A stretch of DNA of 64,000 nt, taken from assembly GCF_000469305.1 (NCBI RefSeq), contig NZ_KI270992.1, forward strand, positions 48,905 through 112,904. The letters run 5' to 3'. Below, piece by piece: positions 54,942 through 62,774 of this stretch. A program made the position numbers and the translations under genes. Numbering within the stretch: position 1 is the stretch's first letter; every line of letters begins with the position of its first letter. The DNA comes from Faecalitalea cylindroides ATCC 27803 (GTDB lineage: Bacteria > Bacillota_I > Bacilli_A > Erysipelotrichales > Erysipelotrichaceae). The notes under the pieces are model-generated. The model worked only from the letters and a program-made list of their open reading frames with translations. It was not told the DNA's origin and made no database searches.

Positions 54942-55037
54942 ATTATAGACATATTAATTTTCTCTCAAGTACCAATCTATTTCCTAAAGATAGGAAAATC
55001 TAAATCGTTGAATATGGGGTGTCTTCAGTGGTACTTT
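54942..55037. promoter_or_regulatory. Divergent pepF/mlrC control region with inverted repeats
   Basis: Minus strand: TATAAT (54942-54947) with TTGAGA 15 bp upstream for pepF. Plus strand: TTGAAT (55008-55013) and TACTTT (55032-55037, with TGG) for the MlrC-like gene. Between them is the inverted repeat TTTCCTA-AAGA-TAGGAAA (54980-54997). AAGTACC (54967-54973) and GGTACTT (55030-55036) form an outer inverted repeat. The inner repeat recurs downstream of the MlrC-like gene. Confidence 0.45.
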
Positions 55038-55063
55038 TTAACTAGAAAGAAAGAGGAATATAT

Positions 55064-56536
55064 ATGCGAGTTTTAGTTGGACAATTTAGTTCTGAATCGA
55101 ATGAACATTCTCGTTCATTGATGACGTTCGAAAAATTTCTTTTCCGTTTTGGAGAAGAAATGCTCGACTCTATTTATTGCCGAGATATTTTTGAAGATGA
55201 GGGCATCGAATTGGTTCCCAGTATTAGTGCTAGAGGACATCCTCATGGATTGGTAACATATGATGCATATCAGTTTATTCATGATCGCTTGATGCAGGCG
55301 GTAAAAGAAAATTTAGGTACGATTGATGGGATTTTTCTTTTCCTTCATGGAGCCAGTAAAGTAATTGGACTTGAAGGCGGCAGCGCCGAACATGCGTTTA
55401 TTCGAGATATTCGTAAGATCGTAGGTCCATATATGCCAATTGCTTTGGTCATGGACCCACATGGAAATCTGTCACAAGAGTTAGTGGATAATGTAAATAT
55501 CTTGCGTTGTTATCGCCATTCTCCACATACGGATATGGCTGAAACCTATCGTTTTGTTGCGAAAAGTTTTATTGATTTATTAAAGAATCGTCAGAATATT
55601 CATCCAGAATACTGCAAGGTTCCTATTATTATCGGCGGAGAGAAAAGCGTTTCTTTAGATGAGCCAATGTTGTCAATCAATGCGTTATGTGATGAAGCTG
55701 AAAAGACTGGACGCATTCGCAGTGCTTCTTTCCATATTGGATATCTTCGTCATGATGGTGATAAGCTTGGATGTTCTGTTGTTGTGGTGCCTCAAACAGC
55801 CAAAGATCAAAAGTTTGCTCGTGTATGGGCTAAGAAGATTCGTGCTTTTGCGTATGAAAGACGTCATGAATTTCATTATCATGGCAATGTAAAAGAACCT
55901 GAAGATGCGATCAAAGCTGTTGTGAAATATCCTGCTGGAACATGTTTTTTAACCGATTCTGGGGATAATGTTGGTTCAGGTGCTGATGGGTTTAATACAT
56001 ATGTTTTAAGACAAATTCTAGCGTTGGATGATTTTAATAATAAGTCTTATTTAGTGGCAGGTATCGTGGATAAAGCAGCCTATAAATATCTTTATAATAA
56101 ACAAGTTAATGATGAAGTAGAATTTGATTTAGGGGCTGATCTTGATGAAATGTGTAAAAAGGTACATGTTAAGGGCAAGATCATTGCCAAAGGATTGGCA
56201 GACAAAGCTTATGCCAAACGAGAAGATATCGGAACAGCTATTACGGTAAAATTTAATGATACACCTGTATGTGTTGTTGTTGAATATGACGCGATCCAAT
56301 ATGTTGATCTAGATCAGTTTGAATGTTCAGGGTTGGATGTTAAAGATTATGATGTGATTGTGGTCAAAGAAGGATATATCTCTGATGACTATAATAAATA
56401 TGGTGATTATTGTGTTATGTCCTTGACACAAGGGCCAACATATCAAAAAAGTGAAGGTCTTATTTTTAGACAAATCATGCGCCCATGCTTCCCTTATGAT
56501 GATCTTGAACTGGATGAAATTTTTCCTAATGACTAG
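55064..56536 (+). CDS. M81-family (MlrC-like) metallopeptidase
   Basis: 490 residues. The N terminus VGQFSSESNEHS, the segment FLHGASKVIGLEGGSAEH near 90-107, the metal-site sequence MDPHGNLS and the RCYRHSPHTDM block near 150 match the MlrC family, first known from microcystin breakdown. The C-terminal TDSGDNVGSGADG is also diagnostic. The natural substrate here is probably a modified or cyclic peptide, but that is inference. AAAGAGG precedes the ATG. It is followed by PTS and asparaginase genes that share its control-region repeat. Confidence 0.87.
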   Translation: MRVLVGQFSSESNEHSRSLMTFEKFLFRFGEEMLDSIYCRDIFEDEGIELVPSISARGHPHGLVTYDAYQFIHDRLMQAVKENLGTIDGIFLFLHGASKVIGLEGGSAEHAFIRDIRKIVGPYMPIALVMDPHGNLSQELVDNVNILRCYRHSPHTDMAETYRFVAKSFIDLLKNRQNIHPEYCKVPIIIGGEKSVSLDEPMLSINALCDEAEKTGRIRSASFHIGYLRHDGDKLGCSVVVVPQTAKDQKFARVWAKKIRAFAYERRHEFHYHGNVKEPEDAIKAVVKYPAGTCFLTDSGDNVGSGADGFNTYVLRQILALDDFNNKSYLVAGIVDKAAYKYLYNKQVNDEVEFDLGADLDEMCKKVHVKGKIIAKGLADKAYAKREDIGTAITVKFNDTPVCVVVEYDAIQYVDLDQFECSGLDVKDYDVIVVKEGYISDDYNKYGDYCVMSLTQGPTYQKSEGLIFRQIMRPCFPYDDLELDEIFPND

Positions 56537-56542
56537 GAAAAA
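56520..56542 (+). promoter_or_regulatory. Inverted repeat at the mlrC stop, candidate operator
   Basis: TTTTTCCTA (56520-56528)/TAGGAAAAA (56534-56542), nine perfect pairs with a 5-nt spacer. No T-run follows on the plus strand, so it is not a normal terminator for the MlrC-like gene. It lies 3 nt before the -35 of the PTS promoter and repeats the core of the repeat upstream of the MlrC-like gene. Confidence 0.45.
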
Positions 56543-56545
56543 CGG

Positions 56546-56573
56546 TTGATAAAACACTTGATAGTTTTATACT
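56546..56573 (+). promoter_or_regulatory. Promoter of the PTS IIA-IIB unit
   Basis: TTGATA (56546-56551), 16 bp, TATACT (56568-56573), 37 nt before the IIA start. Confidence 0.6.
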
Positions 56574-56609
56574 ATAATATTAACGAGGATAAGAGAAGGA
56601 GGAGCAACT

Positions 56610-56930
56610 ATGGAAGGGATGGAGCTAGTAAGCTTTCAGATAATTGCTAGCGTAGGTGCTGCTAAATCCATGTATATGGAAGCTATGAAAGCAGCTCAGG
56701 AATTCGATTTTGAAAAAGCTGAAAAACTAATAGAAGATGCGGAAGAAATGTTCCTAAAAGGTCATGAAGCCCATGCTTCTTTGATTCAAAAAGAAGCTGG
56801 AGGCGAACCAGTAAATCCAACAATGCTATTGATGCATGCAGAAGACCAGTTGATGGCTTGTGAAACGTGTAAACAAATGGCAGAACAACAAATCATAATT
56901 TTTAAAAAGTTTCAATCTTTAGAAAAATAG
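56610..56930 (+). CDS. PTS lactose/cellobiose-type IIA component
   Basis: 106 residues, all helical. The phospho-acceptor His is H76 in LLMHAEDQLM, the family signature. The N-terminal IIASVGAAKSMYMEAMKAA resembles LacF/ChbA. It accepts phosphate from HPr and passes it to IIB. AAGGAGGAG precedes the ATG. Only IIB follows; no IIC permease is found in the window. Confidence 0.92.
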   Translation: MEGMELVSFQIIASVGAAKSMYMEAMKAAQEFDFEKAEKLIEDAEEMFLKGHEAHASLIQKEAGGEPVNPTMLLMHAEDQLMACETCKQMAEQQIIIFKKFQSLEK

Positions 56931-56945
56931 TTAGGAGGCCCGGAT

Positions 56946-57269
56946 ATGAAACGTATTTATTTATTTTGTGACAATGGTATGTCAACAAGTATGATGGCAC
57001 AGCGTATGCAAGAGGTAGCAGACAAACATAATTTACCTTTTGAATGTAAAGCTTTCTCATACAAAAAAATCTCTTCTATCATCGAAGAAAACAAATTAGA
57101 CTGCATTTTGATCGGTCCACAGACAAAGTTCTTGTATGATGATATCAACAGACGTTATGGCGACAAGACTCCAGTTATGGTCATCGATGCTGCAGACTAT
57201 GGAATGATGGATGCAGAAAAAGTGCTTAAAAAAGCAATCGTCGCAATGAAGAAATTCAAAAATAATTAA
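56946..57269 (+). CDS. PTS lactose/cellobiose-type IIB component
   Basis: 107 residues. The phosphorylated Cys is C8 in LFCDNGMSTSMM, the P-loop of the family. IGPQTKFLYDDI near 58-69 is also typical. It should take phosphate from the upstream IIA. Without a IIC, either a permease elsewhere is used or the pair has a regulatory role. A strong terminator follows. Confidence 0.92.
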   Translation: MKRIYLFCDNGMSTSMMAQRMQEVADKHNLPFECKAFSYKKISSIIEENKLDCILIGPQTKFLYDDINRRYGDKTPVMVIDAADYGMMDAEKVLKKAIVAMKKFKNN

Positions 57270-57276
57270 TCATGAG

Positions 57277-57300
57277 TCGCTGATTAGTCAGCGATTTTTT
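57277..57300 (+). terminator. Intrinsic terminator after PTS IIB
   Basis: TCGCTGA (57277-57283), TTAG loop, TCAGCGA (57288-57294), then six Ts. Confidence 0.88.
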
Positions 57301-57341
57301 AAAAGAGAGTAAAGAAAGGTCAATAAAGGAGAATATATAAT

Positions 57342-58304
57342 ATGTACGGAATTATCGCAACATGGAGAATGGCTTTAGAAGGAATCAGTGAAGCGGCAGA
57401 TATGTTGAAAAAATCAGCTGATGCTGGTGATTCTATCGAAACAGCAATTCGTGCTGTCGAAGATTTTGAGTTTTATAAAAGCGTTGGGTATGGGGGATTG
57501 CCTAATGAAGAAATGGAAGTTGAATTGGATGCGGCTTTCATGGATGGAGATACATTGGATGTAGGTTGTGTAGGTGCTATTAAAGACTATGCCAATCCTG
57601 TCAGCATTGCACGTATGTTATCTAAGGAACCAGTTAACAACTTCTTAGTTGGGGCTGGAGCTGAAAAATATGCTCATCGTCATGGTTTTGAAAGAAAGAA
57701 CATGTTAACAGAACGCGCTAAGATCCATTATCATAACCGTGTTAAAGAAACAACTGAAAATACAGAATTAAAACCATATTCTGGTCATGATACAGTTGGA
57801 ATGGTGTGTCTTGATGATAAAGGTCATATGACGGCTGCCACAAGTACAAGTGGACTATTTATGAAACATGCAGGTCGAGTTGGTGATTCTCCTGTTTCTG
57901 GTTCTGGGTTCTATGTAGATAGCGAAGTAGGTGGAGCAAGTGCTACTGGACTAGGAGAAGATGTCATGAAAGGGTGCGTTTCATATGAAATCGTTCGTTT
58001 GATGAAAGAAGGAAAGACACCTCAGGAAGCATGTGATATTGCGGTCAATACATTTGATAAAGAACTTAAAAAAAGAAGAGGAAAAGCTGGAGATATGTCG
58101 TTAATTGCCATGAACAATAAAGGAGAATGGGGCGTAACAACAAATATTGAAGGATTCTCTTTTGCGGTTGCGACTGAAAATGAAGAACCAACTGTATATC
58201 TTGTAAAATTTGATGAAAATCATAAACAGTATTTTGAAGTCGCTTCTAAAGAATGGATGGATAATTATATGGCAACGCGAACAGCTCCGCTGGTTCGTAA
58301 ATAA
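57342..58304 (+). CDS. Ntn-hydrolase asparaginase/isoaspartyl peptidase family protein
   Basis: 320 residues. The autoproteolytic nucleophile is T151 in GHDTVGMV, followed by the substrate pocket GRVGDSPVSGSGFY and SATGLGED. The nearest family is N4-(beta-N-acetylglucosaminyl)-L-asparaginase or isoaspartyl dipeptidase. It would free aspartate from glycosylated Asn or from isoaspartyl peptides after self-cleavage. Next to PTS parts and peptidases, glycopeptide or aged-peptide breakdown is a reasonable guess. AAAGGAG precedes the ATG. Confidence 0.87.
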   Translation: MYGIIATWRMALEGISEAADMLKKSADAGDSIETAIRAVEDFEFYKSVGYGGLPNEEMEVELDAAFMDGDTLDVGCVGAIKDYANPVSIARMLSKEPVNNFLVGAGAEKYAHRHGFERKNMLTERAKIHYHNRVKETTENTELKPYSGHDTVGMVCLDDKGHMTAATSTSGLFMKHAGRVGDSPVSGSGFYVDSEVGGASATGLGEDVMKGCVSYEIVRLMKEGKTPQEACDIAVNTFDKELKKRRGKAGDMSLIAMNNKGEWGVTTNIEGFSFAVATENEEPTVYLVKFDENHKQYFEVASKEWMDNYMATRTAPLVRK

Positions 58305-58315
58305 AGGCAATGATT

Positions 58316-59428
58316 ATGGAAACAGAAATTTTAAAGAAAATTGATGAAATTGAAGAGCAAATGATCGATGCAATCAAGTCAATTGTTCGCATAGATTCCG
58401 TGAAGAGTGAAGCACAACCTGGAATGCCTTTTGGTAAAGGGGTAAATGATGCCTTGGAAGCGACTTTAAAACTATGCGAGGAACTTGGCTTTGAAACAGA
58501 GAATGTAGATGGAAGAATGGGTATTGCCAAATATGGTCAAGGTGAAGACTATATTGGGATTATCGGACATCTTGATGTAGTTCCTGTTGGGGATGGTTGG
58601 AAACATGAACCATTTGGCGCTGAAGAAGTAAATGGAAGGATCTTTGGGCGCGGTATTCTTGACAATAAGGGACCAGTTTTATCTTGCCTATTTGCCTTAT
58701 ATGTTCTTAAGGAATTAAATATCAAATTAAAACATCCTGTATGGATCTTATTTGGAACAGATGAAGAATCAGGCTTTGAAGATCTTGAGTATTATCTTAC
58801 AAAGAAAAAACCTCCAATCATGGGATGGACACCGGATTGTAAATATCCTGTTGTCTATGCCGAAAGAGGTCGTGCGGCAATACGTGTTTATGCCGATATC
58901 AAACATCAAAAGGAATTTAATCATTTTGTCAACGAGTATTTATTGACAAGTGATGATCATGCTAATAAACTTGGTCTAAATATCGTAGATGAAGAATTTG
59001 GTGCGATGCAGCTTAGAGGGAAAAGTTTGATTGATTGTGATGAAGATCTAGGCTTTGAATTTGTATTGAGTTATCCAGCTTCTATAACTATTGAAGAAAT
59101 CATGGATAAAGTAAAATCAAAACTCTCTGAGAACTTGAAAGCAGAATGTGCTAAGAATTATGATCCAGTACGTTTTGAAAAGACAGGTTTCTTATGCAGC
59201 TCATTACAAAAAGCATATGAAAAAATCACAGGTTTTGATGGAACTCCGGTTACAACTACGGGAGGAACATATGCGAAATTAATGCCAAATATCGTACCTT
59301 TTGGACCAAGTTTTCCGGGGCAAAAAGGAATTGGGCATAATCCAGATGAATGGATGGATCGAAAAGATCTTATGACAAACGCTAAGATTTATGCATTAAG
59401 CTTATTGTATTTAGGATCAGGTGAATAA
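58316..59428 (+). CDS. M20-family dipeptidase, short PepV-like
   Basis: 370 residues from ATG 58316 (AAAGG 8 nt upstream; the ATG six bases earlier is too near). Metal and catalytic motifs are complete: IIGHLDVVPVGDGW, GRGILDNKGP, TDEESGFED, WTPDCKYP, AERG and GIGHNPDEW. PepV and related Sapep enzymes have about 460-470 residues. About 90 are missing, mostly from the lid/dimerisation region between about 195 and 270. It should be a zinc dipeptidase, perhaps with altered size selectivity. Confidence 0.88.
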   Translation: METEILKKIDEIEEQMIDAIKSIVRIDSVKSEAQPGMPFGKGVNDALEATLKLCEELGFETENVDGRMGIAKYGQGEDYIGIIGHLDVVPVGDGWKHEPFGAEEVNGRIFGRGILDNKGPVLSCLFALYVLKELNIKLKHPVWILFGTDEESGFEDLEYYLTKKKPPIMGWTPDCKYPVVYAERGRAAIRVYADIKHQKEFNHFVNEYLLTSDDHANKLGLNIVDEEFGAMQLRGKSLIDCDEDLGFEFVLSYPASITIEEIMDKVKSKLSENLKAECAKNYDPVRFEKTGFLCSSLQKAYEKITGFDGTPVTTTGGTYAKLMPNIVPFGPSFPGQKGIGHNPDEWMDRKDLMTNAKIYALSLLYLGSGE

Positions 59429-59429
59429 T

Positions 59430-60182
59430 ATGAAAAGAATTGTAGAAGTTTGTGCGGGCAGCTATCAAGATTGCATTGCGGCATATAAAGGAAAAGCAGA
59501 TCGTGTTGAATTGAACAGTGCCTTAAGTGTAGGTGGTTTAACACCAAGTGTTTCTTCTTTAAGAAAAGTAAAAGAAGAGACGAATCTGAAAGTGATTTGT
59601 ATGGTTCGTCCTAGGGCGGCAGGTTTTTGTTATGATGAGAATGACGAAATGATCATAATGGAAGATGCACAACTTTTGTTGGACAATGGAGCTGATGGAA
59701 TTTCATTTGGCTTTTTGAATGAAGATGGTACGATCAAAGAAGATAAGGCAGCACAGATGATCGAGCTTGTCCATTCTTATCATAAAGAAGCAGTTTTCCA
59801 CAGAGCATTTGATGTTTGTCCTGATGCATACGAAGCTATTGAAACTTTGATTCGTCTTGGGGCAGATCGTATCTTGACAAGTGGACAAAAGGCAAAGGCT
59901 TTTGAAGGAAAAGATTTATTGAAAGATCTTCAAGAAAAATATGGTGACAAAATCGAATTGTTGCCAGGTAGTGGAGTAAATGCGACAAATGCAATCGAAT
60001 TGATGGAATATACTGGGATTAATCAAGTACATTCTTCATGCAAGTCATATTTAAGTGATCCAACTACCGCAAATAATGGTGTTAGCTATGCATATTTAAC
60101 AGATGAGCATGAAATGGACTATGATATAGTCAATGAAGATCTAGTTACAAAGCTTGTAGAAGTAGTAAAACAGGGAGCATAA
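59430..60182 (+). CDS. cutC: CutC family protein
   Basis: 250 residues from ATG 59430 (AGGTG upstream), 1 nt after the dipeptidase stop. TIM-barrel signature sequences are EVCAGSYQDC, ADRVELNSALSVGGLTPS, MVRPRAAGFCY, FHRAFDVC and ILTSGQ. The family was named for copper homeostasis, but a direct copper role is disputed in bacteria. Its operon with peptidases gives no metal context. Confidence 0.93.
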   Translation: MKRIVEVCAGSYQDCIAAYKGKADRVELNSALSVGGLTPSVSSLRKVKEETNLKVICMVRPRAAGFCYDENDEMIIMEDAQLLLDNGADGISFGFLNEDGTIKEDKAAQMIELVHSYHKEAVFHRAFDVCPDAYEAIETLIRLGADRILTSGQKAKAFEGKDLLKDLQEKYGDKIELLPGSGVNATNAIELMEYTGINQVHSSCKSYLSDPTTANNGVSYAYLTDEHEMDYDIVNEDLVTKLVEVVKQGA

Positions 60183-60240
60183 GTTCTCTGTTTTCTTTTC
60201 ATGAACAATTTTTTATTTTTGTTTTGATTTATGGAGTGTT

Positions 60241-61008
60241 ATGCATATACTAAATAGTATGAATGTTGAAAAGTTGTTAAATGTTGTCGTAAGAGCCGGC
60301 AAAATGTTGATCGAGAGCGGAGCTGAAATTTATCGTGTCGAAGAAACGATGATTCGTTTGTGTCAATCCTATCCAGATGTACAAATTGCGGATAGTTTCG
60401 TGACTGGAACAGGAATCATGTTATCCATAACGGTTGATGGCAAAACAAGCACACGTATTGGGCGTGTACGTTCTAAAAGTGTAGATTTAAATCTTATTGA
60501 TATGATCAATTCATTGTCACGTAGAGTAAGCCAGGATCCGATTTCGGTGGATGAATTAGAAAAAGAAATTGATCGAATCGAAAGAAAAGAAAGATATTCT
60601 TTTTGGATCACCTTGTTGTTTGCCGGAGTAGGTGCAGCCGGATTTGCGATCTTCTTTGATGGTAATATTGCCGATAGCATTGCTGCTTTCTTAATAGGAA
60701 TCTTGATTCGTTGTGTGACTACGTTGTTTGAAAAGTTTCGTGTTAATAATTTCTTTACAAATGCAATTGCCTCAGCGATAGCGGTTTGCTGCTCGATCGC
60801 AAGCGCATATTTATACCAAGGCATTGATTATAATATCGTAATCATTTCCAGTATCATGTTATTGGTACCAGGATTAGCTATTACCAATGCGATTCGAGAT
60901 ACGGTTGCCGGAGATTATTTATCTGGACTTTCTAGAGGAACAGAAGCTTTCTTAACGGCATTAGCTATTGCGATTGGTGCTGGTTTTATGTTGAGTATAT
61001 TGTTGTAG
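60241..61008 (+). CDS. Threonine/serine exporter, N-terminal half (ThrE family)
   Basis: 255 residues. A cytosolic N-terminal domain (about 1-115) has AGKMLIESGAEIYRVEETM and the conserved RVRSKSVDL, followed by five membrane helices from about 120. This is the DUF1212/ThrE domain. The partner half is the next gene, 10 nt on. Together they should export threonine or serine by proton antiport, useful in cells that break down peptides. GGAG is only 4 nt before the ATG; a start at 60259 is possible. Confidence 0.88.
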   Translation: MHILNSMNVEKLLNVVVRAGKMLIESGAEIYRVEETMIRLCQSYPDVQIADSFVTGTGIMLSITVDGKTSTRIGRVRSKSVDLNLIDMINSLSRRVSQDPISVDELEKEIDRIERKERYSFWITLLFAGVGAAGFAIFFDGNIADSIAAFLIGILIRCVTTLFEKFRVNNFFTNAIASAIAVCCSIASAYLYQGIDYNIVIISSIMLLVPGLAITNAIRDTVAGDYLSGLSRGTEAFLTALAIAIGAGFMLSILL

Positions 61009-61018
61009 GAGCTGAAAT

Positions 61019-61498
61019 ATGATTGAAGTGATTATTAAAGCTGGTATCTCTGCTTTTTTAGCCAGCATCGGTTTTGGAATTCTATTCAATATTAGAGGCA
61101 AGAAGTTGATTCTTGCGGGATTAACAGGCGCCATTGGAGGCATTTTATATAAATATTCACTGTATCTAGGTATGAGTGAATTAGTCGCAAACTTTCTGGG
61201 AGCTTTAGGACTTGCGATATTTGGTGAAATTTTTGCCCGCTTATGTAAGACGCCTGTCACAACTTTTATTGTATGTGCTTTGATACCTTTGGTTCCTGGA
61301 GGTGGAATGTATTATACGATGTTAGAAGTGATTCAAGGAAATGTTCAGGAAGCTTTGGTAAAGGGCTTGGAAACATTAAGCATTGCAGGAGTATTGGCTC
61401 TTGGTATCTTGGTTGTTTCTACGGGAACACAGTTTTATTTAAGAACAAAAAGAGCGATGGAAACCTATCGCTTTGACGATAACTTTTATAACTTATAA
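61019..61498 (+). CDS. Threonine/serine exporter, C-terminal half (DUF3815 type)
   Basis: 159 residues with five membrane segments. GFGILFNIRGKKLILAGL and the PLVPGGGMYYTM turn mark the second half of ThrE-like exporters. It is co-transcribed with the first half. Splitting ThrE into two proteins is common in Firmicutes. Confidence 0.88.
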   Translation: MIEVIIKAGISAFLASIGFGILFNIRGKKLILAGLTGAIGGILYKYSLYLGMSELVANFLGALGLAIFGEIFARLCKTPVTTFIVCALIPLVPGGGMYYTMLEVIQGNVQEALVKGLETLSIAGVLALGILVVSTGTQFYLRTKRAMETYRFDDNFYNL

Positions 61499-61499
61499 A

Positions 61500-61530
61500 G
61501 ATCTCTGCGGTAATGGCAGAGATCTTTTTT
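61500..61530 (+). terminator. Intrinsic terminator after the ThrE pair
   Basis: GATCTCTGC (61500-61508)/GCAGAGATC (61516-61524) followed by TTTTTT. The stem can be extended by A-T pairs into the stop codon. Confidence 0.88.
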
Positions 61531-61779
61531 AATAAGAGCCTAGAACAGGCAAAAGCCCTTTAAGTAAGGGAAATTACCTAAAGGGCCTTGCTAGAAAGTT
61601 TTAAGAAAGGGAATTTGATTATGAAGTGAGCCTCTATCCTTGGCTCGACTATATAGTACAAATAAAAAATAAAAAGATGATGTATGAAGTGTGTGAATTC
61701 ATGTGAAAAAGGGAATTATTATGTAAAAATGTCAAAATTATTAATGCGTTATATGAGCACTTTGCTCCTAATAAAACAG
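61531..61779. other. Intergenic region with strong hairpins, candidate structured RNA
   Basis: No gene of normal size. GCCCTTTA-A-GTAA (61555-61567) pairs with TTAC-C-TAAAGGGC (61574-61586), 12 pairs with one mismatch. GAGCC (61628-61632) pairs with GGCTC (61642-61646). ACTATATAGT (61648-61657) is a palindrome. Two mini-ORFs follow AAAGGG sequences (ATG-AAG-TGA at 61621, ATG-TAA at 61721). I do not recognise a known RNA family. On the minus strand the large hairpin is followed by TTTT, so the RNA could run that way. Confidence 0.35.
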
Positions 61780-61807
61780 TTGAAAAATGGATGATATATG
61801 TTACAAT
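61780..61807 (+). promoter_or_regulatory. Promoter of pyrB
   Basis: TTGAAA (61780-61785), 16 bp, TACAAT (61802-61807). Transcription would start near 61813-61816. Confidence 0.75.
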
Positions 61808-61830
61808 ATTTGCGATAAGAAAAACGAGAA

Positions 61831-61858
61831 AAAATGAATTTTAGATTCATTTTTTTTT
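61831..61858 (+). terminator. Attenuator-like terminator in the pyrB leader
   Basis: AAAATGAAT (61831-61839)/ATTCATTTT (61845-61853) with a 5-nt loop, then Ts. It lies between the promoter and the AGGAGG of pyrB, only about 15 nt after the likely start of transcription, so it must be bypassed for expression. No PyrR-binding consensus was recognised. Confidence 0.65.
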
Positions 61859-61875
61859 AGGCAGGAGGATATTTT

Positions 61876-62766
61876 ATGAATAAAAATTCGTTATTATCCA
61901 TGCAAGATTTATCAGCTGAACAGATTCTTAGTATTCTTGGTGATGCTAAAAGTTTTAATAGTTCTCATAAAGATTGGCAATTGCCAAAGCATAATGCTTT
62001 AGTTGCTAATCTTTTTTTTGAGGCATCGACAAGAACTCACTTCTCATTTGAGAGTGCAGAGTATCAGTTAGGCTGTAAAGTTGCGGATTTTAATGCATCA
62101 ACTTCAAGTGTAACAAAGGGAGAATCTCTATATGATACGGTAAAAACTTTTGAGGCAATTGGATATGATGCAGTCGTGATTCGTCATCCAAAAGATGAAT
62201 ATTTTAAAGAACTGGAAAACATTAATATTCCAATTTTAAATGCTGGAGATGGAGCTGGAAACCATCCAACACAGTGCTTGTTAGATTTGTTGACAATGTA
62301 TAATGAATTTAAAGATTTCAAAGGATTAAATGTAGTGATCGCAGGAGATATTCAGCATTCAAGAGTTGCCGCATCAAATAAACAGGCTTTAGAAAAATTA
62401 GGCGCAAATGTTTTCTTTGCAGGTCCTAAAGAGTGGCAAAGAGAAGGATATCCTACTATGGATTTTGATGAAGCTTGTAAATGGGCGGATGTTGTTATGA
62501 TGTTAAGAATTCAAAGAGAGCGCGGAGCTTCTTTGGCAAATATGAGTGATGAAGAATATCTAGAAAAATACGGATTAAATGACAGACGTTATCAGATGAT
62601 GAAAGAAAATGCGATCATCATGCATCCAGCACCAGTAAATCGCGGTGTTGAGATTGCCGATCATCTTGTTGAGGCTAAGAAAAGTCGAATTTTTGAACAA
62701 ATGTCTAATGGTGTATTGGTTCGAAAAGCTGTTATCAAACGTGCTTTTGGATATGAACCATTTTAG
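61876..62766 (+). CDS. pyrB: Aspartate carbamoyltransferase catalytic subunit
   Basis: 296 residues. The carbamoyl-phosphate site STRT is at 51-54, followed by the KGESLYDT loop and then HPTQCLLDL. HPAPVNRGVEI near the C terminus binds aspartate. It catalyses the first committed step of pyrimidine synthesis. No pyrI regulatory subunit is adjacent; pyrC follows after 8 nt. AGGAGG precedes the ATG, and an intrinsic terminator in the leader suggests attenuation. Confidence 0.96.
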   Translation: MNKNSLLSMQDLSAEQILSILGDAKSFNSSHKDWQLPKHNALVANLFFEASTRTHFSFESAEYQLGCKVADFNASTSSVTKGESLYDTVKTFEAIGYDAVVIRHPKDEYFKELENINIPILNAGDGAGNHPTQCLLDLLTMYNEFKDFKGLNVVIAGDIQHSRVAASNKQALEKLGANVFFAGPKEWQREGYPTMDFDEACKWADVVMMLRIQRERGASLANMSDEEYLEKYGLNDRRYQMMKENAIIMHPAPVNRGVEIADHLVEAKKSRIFEQMSNGVLVRKAVIKRAFGYEPF

Positions 62767-62774
62767 GAGGAGAC

